In this document: piece by piece, positions 5,793 to 12,362 of the stretch
Numbering within the stretch: position 1 is the first letter of the stretch
Layout: each line of letters begins with the position of its first letter
Source of the DNA: JAJRRA01 sp048636595
GTDB lineage: Bacteria > Pseudomonadota > Gammaproteobacteria > Xanthomonadales > SZUA-36
Length of the DNA stretch: 12,393 nt
Reading direction: 5' to 3'
Assembly: GCA_048636595.1 (NCBI GenBank)
Contig: JAIVWI010000083.1
Span: 1 to 12,393 of the forward strand
Position numbers and translations under genes: made by a program
Notes under the pieces: generated by a model
The model's database searches: none
What the model was told of the DNA's origin: nothing
What the model saw: only the letters and a program-made list of their open reading frames with translations

Positions 5793-6653
5793 TCATGGCC
5801 GGGGTTTTAGCGAGCCAAGCATGTGGTCCTTCAGTTCTGCCCAGTCCACCCCGGCTGACTTATCGATGCGCTTTTCTTCCACCCATGCGGGCCAGGGATT
5901 ATCGCCGCTGGCGAATACATCGCCCAGCCATTGATGCAGTACCGGTGCAACCCGGGAGGGATCAAAGGCCGGCGCCCGGTCTATAACGCGCCCGGCAATC
6001 AACTGGTGGGCGGTGCTGCCCGACATGTAGATGGGTACATTACCGATCCGCCCGATCAGCTCCATGTGCCCATGCCCGCAAATGATCAACTGTACCTGGG
6101 GATTCCGTGCCAGGAGTTCTTTAATACCCCGGTACCACTCCTCCCCTGCCATGTCGATGAAGTAGACCCCGGTTTTCATTGGCGGGTGATGAATGGCGAT
6201 CAGGGTCGGCCTGTCGGATTTCGCCAGTTCCTGCTCCAGCCAGCACAAGCGCTGTTCTCCGAAACTCGGCAATTCGGTGTCGTCCAGGTGGCTGTTGAGG
6301 GCCAGGATCCTGAAATCATAGTCGTCGATCACATACTGATAACACGGTGGTTTGCCGGGAAACATCGACGTGCCGCCGAAATGTTTCCACATCACATCCG
6401 GGTCATCGTGATTACCCGGGATCAGGAATACCGGCGCCTTGAGTGGCGCGATCAGTTCATCAAAGTGGGAATAGGTTGCATCGCTCGGCTTCTCCACGTG
6501 ATCACCGGTAATCATCACCAGGTCCGGTTGCGGATCCATCGTGTTGATTTCCACTACCGCTTCGCGCAGGTGGGCAGCCGTATCAACGATACCGTACAGT
6601 AACTCCCCCCTCGACAGGATATGTGTATCAGTAATCTGGACTAGCAGTGTCAA
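5793..6653 (-). CDS. Metallophosphoesterase, probable cAMP phosphodiesterase (CpdA/Icc-like)
   Basis: A calcineurin-fold dinuclear metal phosphoesterase that likely hydrolyses cAMP in the cytoplasm. Numbering from the TTG start (286 residues), the metal ligands are D9-x-H11, G50-D51, GNHD (80-83), HHPP (155-158) and CGHGH (192-196), all in the usual order; the length is close to E. coli CpdA (about 275). I chose TTG at 6653-6651 because AAAGGGAG lies just upstream with 6-nt spacing and the product then starts at the beta strand LLVQITDTH. An ATG at 6692-6690 would add 13 residues, but it lies at the edge of a REP unit and has no ribosome-binding site. The next gene, 12 nt on, encodes an adenylate cyclase, so synthesis and breakdown of one messenger would share an operon. 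Other substrates (cGMP, phospholipid or UDP-sugar phosphodiesters) are not excluded. Confidence 0.87.
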   Translation of the reverse strand: MTLLVQITDTHILSRGELLYGIVDTAAHLREAVVEINTMDPQPDLVMITGDHVEKPSDATYSHFDELIAPLKAPVFLIPGNHDDPDVMWKHFGGTSMFPGKPPCYQYVIDDYDFRILALNSHLDDTELPSFGEQRLCWLEQELAKSDRPTLIAIHHPPMKTGVYFIDMAGEEWYRGIKELLARNPQVQLIICGHGHMELIGRIGNVPIYMSGSTAHQLIAGRVIDRAPAFDPSRVAPVLHQWLGDVFASGDNPWPAWVEEKRIDKSAGVDWAELKDHMLGSLKPRP

Positions 6654-6665
6654 TTGATGCTCCCT
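6654..6665 (-). promoter_or_regulatory. Shine-Dalgarno sequence fixing a TTG start for the phosphodiesterase
   Basis: The minus-strand AAAGGGAG ends six nucleotides before TTG at 6653-6651, close to ideal. The in-frame ATG 39 nt further upstream has only REP sequence in front of it. The start call for this gene rests on this site. Confidence 0.7.
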
Positions 6666-6691
6666 TTGTACACCATTTATTAAATCATACA

Positions 6692-6714
6692 TGTAAGAGC
6701 GTGCTTGCGCGCGA
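6692..6714 (+). repeat. Single REP unit upstream of the phosphodiesterase gene
   Basis: An intact 23-bp unit of the GCGTG-CTTG-CGCGC stem type in plus orientation, with no partner arm nearby. A second copy of the same type in the same orientation begins 59 bp further on. It lies about 39 bp upstream of the TTG start, so it would fall in or near the promoter or leader. Confidence 0.8.
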
Positions 6715-6732
6715 CCTACCCTGACTATTCAG

Positions 6733-6752
6733 AACTTCCTTTCAGTCTTCTG
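6733..6752. repeat. 20-bp copy of the antiporter gene's 3' end (direct repeat)
   Basis: This stretch, AACTTCCTTTCAGTCTTCTG, matches 6836-6855, which codes for the last residues of the antiporter, at 19 of 20 bases. Both copies have the same orientation, 103 bp apart, with a REPIN (6751-6819) between them. The left copy overlaps the first two bases of that REPIN. Confidence 0.8.
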
Positions 6753-6819
6753 TAAGAGCGTGCTTGCGCGCGACCTGTTTTACCGTTAACGAACAGTCGG
6801 CCGCAAGCGACCTCTTACA
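6751..6819. repeat. REPIN 6: hybrid inverted pair between antiporter and phosphodiesterase genes
   Basis: The plus unit 6751-6773 has the GCGTG stem, while the minus unit 6797-6819 has GGTCG, so only the TGTAAGAG flanks and the CTTG loop correspond between arms. The 23-nt interior contains its own CTGTT...AACAG inverted repeat. It ends seven bases beyond the antiporter stop codon. Confidence 0.8.
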
Positions 6820-6826
6820 GAAAAAC

Positions 6827-8710
6827 CTACCGTAAAACTTCCTTTCGGTCTTCTGAGTACAAGTTTCGTGTCATGCGTTTCCGCTTGAATACATCGATGC
6901 GCTTTTCAAGCGCTTCGTGGATCGCCTTTTCCAGTGTCCAGGCAGCCTCGAAGCGGGAAAGATAGACATAGTCCGCTCCTGCATCATAAACATTTTGTAT
7001 TTCATCGATACTGATGGCGTTGGCGATGATGACCGCTTTGGGACTCATTTCGCGGACCACGTGGACCAGTGAGCGATTGTCGATGCCCCGCAGCAGATCA
7101 TCGGGAATGGTGCAGATAATAACCCGCGCATGGCTCAGGCCGAGGTGATGCAGGGATTCCGGGTTAGCCAGGTCGCCATATTTGACCGTGGCGCCGGTGG
7201 CGGTGATGGCATCATGCAGGGCCACGTTGAAATCGATGACCAGTGTCTCGCGCAGCAAGTCCGGATCGCTCTGCTCGAGGTTATACAACAGGGAAGATGC
7301 ATCACGGTGAAAACCCAACAGCGCCAGCTTGTACTGGCTTTTATCTTCAACTTCCAACTCGGGCGGCGCCTTGAAACCCAACTTCTCCAGTAACGGCCGG
7401 ATCCAGCCATGGATCTCGTACGCCTTGCCATACATCAGGGGCGTCGCCAGTGCGGTGAGGACGAATGCGAAAATTACCGCACTGGTCAGGCTCGGGCTCA
7501 AATGCCCGAACTGCACGCCCAGGAATGCGATAACCAGGCCAAACTCCGATATCTGCGCCAGGCGAATGGAGGTCACTTCCGCGTTCCTCTGGTCTACCCC
7601 AAACCAGTAGAACAGCGGGAAAAACACAACCTGGCGCGCCACCACCGCCACCACCGCCAGCGCAACGGCAAAAATGATGACGTCAAAGCTTTCCGGCATG
7701 GGAATGCTCACCCCCAGGGCGACAAAGAACAGCGTGATGAAAAAATCCTTCACCGTGGCGACCTTGGTGATGATCTCTGTACTCGAAGGCAGGTTGGCGA
7801 TACTCGCCCCGGCAATCAGGGCCGCCATGCCGGGACCGACTGACATGTGGAAATTACGGCCATAGGTAATTTCAAAGATATGGTCCAGGTTCACGCCGAT
7901 GAAAACCACGATAAAACACCACGCCAGGGCGCCCAGCAAGGTCATTTCGGGCGTTTTGGCGATCCACACAAATGCTCGTCCAACAACGGACAACGCGACA
8001 ATAACGGTGAACAGGCTCAACAAGGTAATCCCGAGGAATGACATGGCGATCATTCCCAGTTCCGGGTTTTCCAGGTTGGGCTGGATCAGGATGGCGACGA
8101 TCACCCAGATATCCTGGAAAATCAACATGCCCAGGGACAAGCGGCCGGGCTGGGTGTCGAGTTCAAAATGCTCCTGGAACAGCTTCACCACCAGCAGTGT
8201 CGAGGACCCGGCAATGATCACTCCCATATAGACCGCCGCAAACGGGCTTTCACTGAGCAGGGCGCCGCCGATGCCCAGGAAGATCATCAGTTTCACCGCC
8301 CCCATGCCAAACAGGATGGTCAGCGGGTATTGCAACAGGCCGGACAAGACAATCGACTTGCCACTGCCGAGGATTTTCTTGAAATCAATTTCGAGGCCGA
8401 TCAGGAAAAGCAAAAGGATAAAACCCAACTGGGCGATGGTATCGACGTTGTCGGGATCGGTGACCTGTTTGAGGCCGATCGGTCCGATCAGGATGCCCGC
8501 CAGCAGGAACGCGGCAATGCTCGGGATTTTGAGCCGGGTGAAAATCACCCCCAGCGCACCTGCCGCCAACAGGCTGATGCCAATATCATGCACCAGCGAC
8601 GGCATGGCGCCACCGGCAGCCCATGCAGCCGGGGAAAGCGCTATCAGGATGATGAGCAGGGAAATGCGCTGCAAAGTACTCACCACATGGAATCTTCGGT
8701 TGCCAGTCAT
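6827..8710 (-). CDS. CPA2-family cation/proton antiporter with degenerate C-terminal TrkA-N-like domain (KefB/KefC-like)
   Basis: The 627-residue product begins with a signal-like or extra membrane helix (about 15-33, ending AAWAAGG), then a Na+/H+-exchanger domain of about a dozen helices (40-430). Family marks include FLLAGILIGPIGL (68-80), FLIGLEID (102-109), LIFQDIWVI (196-204) and RLAQISEFGLVIAF (383-396). It should exchange K+ or Na+ for protons across the inner membrane. The cytoplasmic part (459-590) follows the TrkA-N pattern, with VIDF at the second strand and KYGDLANPESL, but the nucleotide loop reads GFHRDA instead of GxGxxG, so NAD(H) gating is doubtful. The ATG at 8710-8708 follows AGGA about 11 nt upstream. 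The basic tail KRKRMTRN is followed by a C-terminus whose coding sequence is partly duplicated beyond the stop. Ion specificity cannot be read from the sequence. Confidence 0.88.
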   Translation of the reverse strand: MTGNRRFHVVSTLQRISLLIILIALSPAAWAAGGAMPSLVHDIGISLLAAGALGVIFTRLKIPSIAAFLLAGILIGPIGLKQVTDPDNVDTIAQLGFILLLFLIGLEIDFKKILGSGKSIVLSGLLQYPLTILFGMGAVKLMIFLGIGGALLSESPFAAVYMGVIIAGSSTLLVVKLFQEHFELDTQPGRLSLGMLIFQDIWVIVAILIQPNLENPELGMIAMSFLGITLLSLFTVIVALSVVGRAFVWIAKTPEMTLLGALAWCFIVVFIGVNLDHIFEITYGRNFHMSVGPGMAALIAGASIANLPSSTEIITKVATVKDFFITLFFVALGVSIPMPESFDVIIFAVALAVVAVVARQVVFFPLFYWFGVDQRNAEVTSIRLAQISEFGLVIAFLGVQFGHLSPSLTSAVIFAFVLTALATPLMYGKAYEIHGWIRPLLEKLGFKAPPELEVEDKSQYKLALLGFHRDASSLLYNLEQSDPDLLRETLVIDFNVALHDAITATGATVKYGDLANPESLHHLGLSHARVIICTIPDDLLRGIDNRSLVHVVREMSPKAVIIANAISIDEIQNVYDAGADYVYLSRFEAAWTLEKAIHEALEKRIDVFKRKRMTRNLYSEDRKEVLR

Positions 8711-8740
8711 ATTTTTATTATTCCTAAGTCTCTTGATTCA

Positions 8741-8799
8741 TGTAAGAGGTCCCTTGGGGCCGACCGCTCTGGAAGGTCGCGCGCAAGCACGCTCTTACA
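8741..8799. repeat. REPIN 7: hybrid inverted pair upstream of the antiporter gene
   Basis: The plus unit 8741-8763 (stem GGTCC) faces the minus unit 8777-8799 (stem GCGTG). The 13-nt interior contains GCTCTGGAAG, the same core as in REPIN 2 and in the pair at the right edge of the window. It starts about 30 bp upstream of the antiporter ATG. Confidence 0.8.
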
Positions 8800-8822
8800 T
8801 GTAAGAGATCCCTTGGGGCCGA
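8800..8822 (+). repeat. Single REP unit abutting REPIN 7
   Basis: A 23-bp unit with stem GATCC-CTTG-GGGCC in plus orientation directly joins the end of REPIN 7, making the palindrome TTACATGTAA at the junction. It differs from its neighbours by G to A at stem position 2, which breaks one pair. No inverted partner is directly associated. Confidence 0.8.
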
Positions 8823-8831
8823 TCACCCTAC

Positions 8832-8895
8832 TGTAAGAGGTCCCTTGGGGCCGATTTCTATTCACAAAACGGTCGGCCCCAAGGGACCTCTTACA
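8832..8895. repeat. REPIN 8: perfectly matched inverted pair
   Basis: The units at 8832-8854 and 8873-8895 are exact reverse complements (stem GGTCC-CTTG-GGGCC) around an 18-nt A/T-rich interior. This is the cleanest REPIN in the window. It lies between the divergent antiporter and PrsW-like genes. Confidence 0.9.
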
Positions 8896-8956
8896 GGCAT
8901 GGTGTACTATGCGAGTTCTCTCACTTCTACATAATAATAGTCGCTGCTGAAACAAA
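8896..8956. promoter_or_regulatory. Repeat-free part of the divergent intergenic region
   Basis: This 61-bp stretch is the only unique DNA between the divergent antiporter and PrsW-like genes that is free of REP units and not next to a start codon. CATAATAAT at about 8930 could serve as a -10 for the PrsW-like gene, but no convincing -35 is visible. An antiporter promoter here would have to read through five REP units. Confidence 0.3.
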
Positions 8957-9988
8957 ATGCTGCCTGAAATGTTTTTGAAAGCACTGATTGCGCTCCTCCC
9001 GGTGATCGCGCTTATCCTTGTTCTGGATCACCTGGACAGCCATCGACTGCTTGGAACCCGCTTCATACTAAAGGTATATGTTGCTGGCGGCATCATTGCC
9101 GTCATCAGCGCCTTCGTCAATGGTTTCGTGCTGGACTACTCGCAGGCCGGTTTCCTCAGTTACACCCGGTATGGCGCACCCATCGTCGAGGAAACTCTCA
9201 AGGCCAGTGTGCTGGTTTTCCTGTTTCGCACCAACCGGATTGGTTTCCTGATCGATGCGGGCATCCTGGGATTTACCGTCGGCGCCGGTTTTTCATTCGT
9301 GGAAAATATCTACTATCTCACCATGGCTTCCGACGCCCACTACGGCACCTGGTTCGTACGGGGTTTCGGCACCGCAATCATGCACGGGGGCGCAACCGCA
9401 ATCTTTGCCATCCTGGCTCAGACCCTGACCGAGCGGCATTTGAAAATGAACCCCCTGCTCTACCTGCCGGGCCTGTTCGCGGCCATCATCCTGCATTCGA
9501 TCTTCAACCACTTTCCGGTATCACCCGTCTTGTCGACCTCGGTAACCCTGCTGATCCTGCCCACATTGCTGTTCATGCTTTTTGAGCGCAATACAATCTC
9601 CATCCATAATTACCTGGAAGTGGATTTCAACTCCCACAAGCGGTTGCTGCGGCAGATCGAGCACGGGGAGCTCAGCGGTTGTGAGGCCGGCCGCTTTTTA
9701 ATGGATATCAAACAAGTGGTGACCGGCTCGGTGGCCCGGGACATGGTCTACTACTTTCACCTGCACACGGAACTCGTCCTGAGCGCCGAACAACTCCTGC
9801 TCGCGAGGGAACAGGGAATCAACGTGAGCATTGATAAGGAAATCATTGAAAAACTTACAGAATTTCATGGGCTAGAGAAAACCATAGGCAAAGCCGGCAT
9901 GAAGGCCCTGCGCCCGCACCTGCATTTCTCGCACAAGGAGCTATGGGAAGTCCACCTGCTGGACGACGAGTCCCACCACCACCACTAA
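8957..9988 (+). CDS. PrsW-family intramembrane metalloprotease with C-terminal extension
   Basis: This 343-residue membrane protein carries the three PrsW/CAAX-protease-like motifs: E78-E79-x-x-K82 (VEETLK), F114-x-E116-N117 (FSFVEN) and H180-x-x-F-N-H185 (LHSIFNH), with H143 between. PrsW in Bacillus cleaves an anti-sigma factor at the membrane; here the substrate is unknown and no anti-sigma factor is visible nearby. About eight helices span residues 5-210. They are followed by a predicted soluble region of about 130 residues ending in a histidine-rich tail (HLHFSH, then SHHHH), which may bind metal. It is the only plus-strand gene, and its stop lies 3 bp from that of the convergent SulP gene. 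No clear Shine-Dalgarno precedes ATG 8957; an in-frame ATG at 8969 is an alternative. Family assignment is good, function open. Confidence 0.85.
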   Translation: MLPEMFLKALIALLPVIALILVLDHLDSHRLLGTRFILKVYVAGGIIAVISAFVNGFVLDYSQAGFLSYTRYGAPIVEETLKASVLVFLFRTNRIGFLIDAGILGFTVGAGFSFVENIYYLTMASDAHYGTWFVRGFGTAIMHGGATAIFAILAQTLTERHLKMNPLLYLPGLFAAIILHSIFNHFPVSPVLSTSVTLLILPTLLFMLFERNTISIHNYLEVDFNSHKRLLRQIEHGELSGCEAGRFLMDIKQVVTGSVARDMVYYFHLHTELVLSAEQLLLAREQGINVSIDKEIIEKLTEFHGLEKTIGKAGMKALRPHLHFSHKELWEVHLLDDESHHHH

Positions 9989-9991
9989 CCC

Positions 9992-12199
9992 TTACCGCAG
10001 CTCCAGCATTAGCCTGCGGTTCATATACGATATCCGGCTACCCAATGTGCGCGCTACCAACTCGTGGATGGATGCAGCCAGTTCGAAATTCTCACTGTCC
10101 AGTTGAGACAGCTTTTCCGCCGTCATATGCCACAGCAATGAAGACTCATCGGCGATCAGGGTGGCGGTGCGGATGCGTTCCGCAGTGTAGCTGGACATTT
10201 CACCGATCACCGCTCCCGGCCTGAATTTTTTCACCCTTCTCAGGCCATTCGTCGAGGTCTCGATATAGGCCGTCAATGATCCTCGCTCAAGGATGTAAAA
10301 ACCCCCATCCGGGTCGCCCTGCCTGAACAGGGTCTCGCCCTCCCCGCACTCGACGCTGGTCAGGGCAGCCAGCAATACCCGTGCTTTTTCCTGGTCTTCA
10401 AAGATCCTGCCCAGGTGATCCTCAATGGTTCGTTCCGTCGATTCGCCACCGTATTTGTCCAGCAGCAGGCCTTCCATATATTCCACTGCGTAATCAGACT
10501 CTGTGAATACCAGCTCATTGGAATGGACTTTACTGACGACATCCAGCAAGCGAAAGCTCTTTTTTGTTTCTTCCGGAATGCCCGAATAGATCAGCTGGAC
10601 CCCCGCTGATTCACAGATTTTTTTGATCTGTACAAAGGTATTCAGGGCGGAAATATCAATACCGGTCACCCGTTTCAAATCCAGCAAAATCGCAATGTAC
10701 TTGCCGTCCTGTATATCCGGATCATCCCTGATCGTATCCAGGATCGCATTGGCCGTGCCGAAGAACAAAAAACCACGCAAGGTGTAGACCAGCGCTTCCG
10801 TGCCATGATCATCCAGCAGTTGGATACTGGACGAGGAGCGTTCCACCGAGCTGCGGTAGTCCGCAAGGCTGTGCCGGCCATGGACCGCGCTGATCATGCT
10901 GTACCTCAGCACAAACAGCAGCAGGGCGAGTATAATACCCACCAGGATTCCTGGCATGAAACCGACAAAAATCACCGTGCCGAGAATGATCAGGACGATG
11001 GTGTAATCGATCGGCTGGAAACCCCGCACATTCTCATACAACCACTCGTACAACATCTGGAAAGCAAACAGGAACACCGTGGCCCCGACCAGCAGCTTGG
11101 GCATAAAGGCAATCAACCAACCGCCAATGGCGGCAACCCCAAGCAAAACGACGGCGGAGACGATAGGCATCCACCGGCTGGATGCGCCGAAACGCTCGTA
11201 AAGCGAGGAAGCTGTCACATCCGTATAACTGGGTGGACAACACACCATCGCGCTCAGGACATTACCACCGGCAATATTTTTCATTTCATCCGATGTGTTC
11301 AAATGCTGATAGCCCGACGCCATCAGCGCCGACAACGACATCGAGGCGCTCAGCAGCGCCAGGAAAGCGATGGTCAGGATCTGGGGCATTACGGTGACGA
11401 TGAACTGCGTATCGATATCACTCATGGACAGGCCATCCAGGAAACCAAGCGTACTGGCCGATTCAAGCGGAATATCGAACAACCAGCCCTGGGCAACCAG
11501 GTCCGGCCTCGAATAGCCCATCAGCGCAATCACGCTATGAAAGCCGATCAGGATGATAACGGACGCCACCGGCAGCACCCATACCTTGTTGATCCGTGTA
11601 ACGCCAATCATCAGGGCCAGCCCCACCGCAACGTATAACACCAGCTTCAATAACTTGCTTTCGTCCTGCAATACCTCCAAAAGCTCCCGTGAAATAGGCA
11701 GATCAACGGCAATTCCGACACCGGCCTGTACCAACAGCCAGCCGATACCCGCCATAAACCCGCAGATCACCGGGTAAGGAAGCAATTCCAGCAGCCGGGT
11801 CAGTTGGAACTGCCCGACCGCGAAAAAGCACAAGGCAACCGTCACCGACGTGAGCGACATGACGGCCAGCATCGTGGCCAGCCCGCGCGTCGACACCACA
11901 TCGAAACCAACATTGGCCACCAGCAAACCACCCACGGACGCCAGGATGACAATCGCCTGCTCATCCAGCTTCATGATGTGCAGTTTCGTCGCGCTGGTCG
12001 TGCTGACAGAAAGAATGGTCAGCGCCCACCCACACAACAGCAAAACCACCAGCAGGGGCAAAAACGAGGTAAATGCACCGGCGAAAAGCACCGTGGCGAA
12101 TGCATAACACCACAAAGCGTTATCCACACCTTCAAAAATGCCCAAACCGACGTCCGTCAGAATAGATTTTGAACGGTAACCTGTAGTCTGAAATTTCAT
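9992..12199 (-). CDS. SulP-family anion transporter with STAS and cyclic-nucleotide-binding domains
   Basis: The 735-residue protein has a SulP (SLC26-like) transport domain (about 10-440, some 12-14 helices), a STAS domain (about 465-575, with LLDLKRVTGIDISALNTF) and a C-terminal cyclic-nucleotide-binding domain (about 600-710). SulP proteins carry sulfate, bicarbonate, chloride or dicarboxylates; which one cannot be read here. The CNB domain keeps GETLFRQGDPDGGFYILERGSL (621-642) and a phosphate-binding cassette with G666-E667 and R677-T678-A679, matching the Glu and Arg-Ser/Thr-Ala set that holds cAMP in CRP-like domains. cAMP gating of transport is therefore plausible, and a cyclase and phosphodiesterase gene pair lies 3 kb away. 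The ATG at 12199-12197 has no strong Shine-Dalgarno. A REP hairpin begins 17 bp upstream and would sit in the leader. The C-terminal REP and the convergent PrsW stop leave only 3 bp between genes. Confidence 0.9.
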   Translation of the reverse strand: MKFQTTGYRSKSILTDVGLGIFEGVDNALWCYAFATVLFAGAFTSFLPLLVVLLLCGWALTILSVSTTSATKLHIMKLDEQAIVILASVGGLLVANVGFDVVSTRGLATMLAVMSLTSVTVALCFFAVGQFQLTRLLELLPYPVICGFMAGIGWLLVQAGVGIAVDLPISRELLEVLQDESKLLKLVLYVAVGLALMIGVTRINKVWVLPVASVIILIGFHSVIALMGYSRPDLVAQGWLFDIPLESASTLGFLDGLSMSDIDTQFIVTVMPQILTIAFLALLSASMSLSALMASGYQHLNTSDEMKNIAGGNVLSAMVCCPPSYTDVTASSLYERFGASSRWMPIVSAVVLLGVAAIGGWLIAFMPKLLVGATVFLFAFQMLYEWLYENVRGFQPIDYTIVLIILGTVIFVGFMPGILVGIILALLLFVLRYSMISAVHGRHSLADYRSSVERSSSSIQLLDDHGTEALVYTLRGFLFFGTANAILDTIRDDPDIQDGKYIAILLDLKRVTGIDISALNTFVQIKKICESAGVQLIYSGIPEETKKSFRLLDVVSKVHSNELVFTESDYAVEYMEGLLLDKYGGESTERTIEDHLGRIFEDQEKARVLLAALTSVECGEGETLFRQGDPDGGFYILERGSLTAYIETSTNGLRRVKKFRPGAVIGEMSSYTAERIRTATLIADESSLLWHMTAEKLSQLDSENFELAASIHELVARTLGSRISYMNRRLMLELR

Positions 12200-12215
12200 T
12201 GGCTGCCAATACTAC

Positions 12216-12238
12216 TGTAAGAGCCCGCTCGCGGGCGA
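12216..12238 (+). repeat. Single REP unit, CTCG-loop variant, in the SulP leader
   Basis: Stem GCCCG-CTCG-CGGGC, all Watson-Crick, with the loop CTCG instead of CTTG. It ends the run of REPs nearest the SulP start codon. If the promoter at 12251-12278 is real, this unit is transcribed as a hairpin close to the ribosome-binding site. Confidence 0.8.
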
Positions 12239-12250
12239 TAATTATTAACG

Positions 12251-12278
12251 ATTATTTTTACCATGACCGCTGATACAA
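12251..12278 (-). promoter_or_regulatory. Candidate sigma-70 promoter for the SulP gene
   Basis: On the minus strand TTGTAT (12278-12273) and AATAAT (12256-12251) are separated by 16 bp, a fair -35/-10 match in an A/T-rich island between REP units. The predicted transcript would begin near 12244 and include the REP hairpin at 12238-12216. Confidence 0.35.
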
Positions 12279-12279
12279 C

Positions 12280-12362
12280 TGTAAGAGGTCGCTTGCGGCC
12301 GACCGCTACTGTAAGAGGTCGCTTGCGGCCGACCGCTACTGTAAGAGGTCGCTTGCGGCCGA
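12280..12362 (+). repeat. Three REP units in direct tandem, 30-bp period
   Basis: Units at 12280-12302, 12310-12332 and 12340-12362 are identical (stem GGTCG-CTTG-CGGCC) and separated by the same 7-nt CCGCTAC. Unlike the inverted pairs elsewhere, these are head-to-tail, as expected from slippage or local amplification of one unit. Confidence 0.9.

Noticed and set aside
6654..6692. ATG start for the phosphodiesterase at 6692
   Set aside because: It lies against a REP unit with no Shine-Dalgarno, while TTG at 6653 has AAAGGGAG at ideal distance and gives the usual family N-terminus.
12280..12362. CRISPR-like array (three 23-bp repeats at regular spacing)
   Set aside because: The linkers are only 7 nt and identical, the repeat belongs to the REP family found all over the window, and no cas genes are present.
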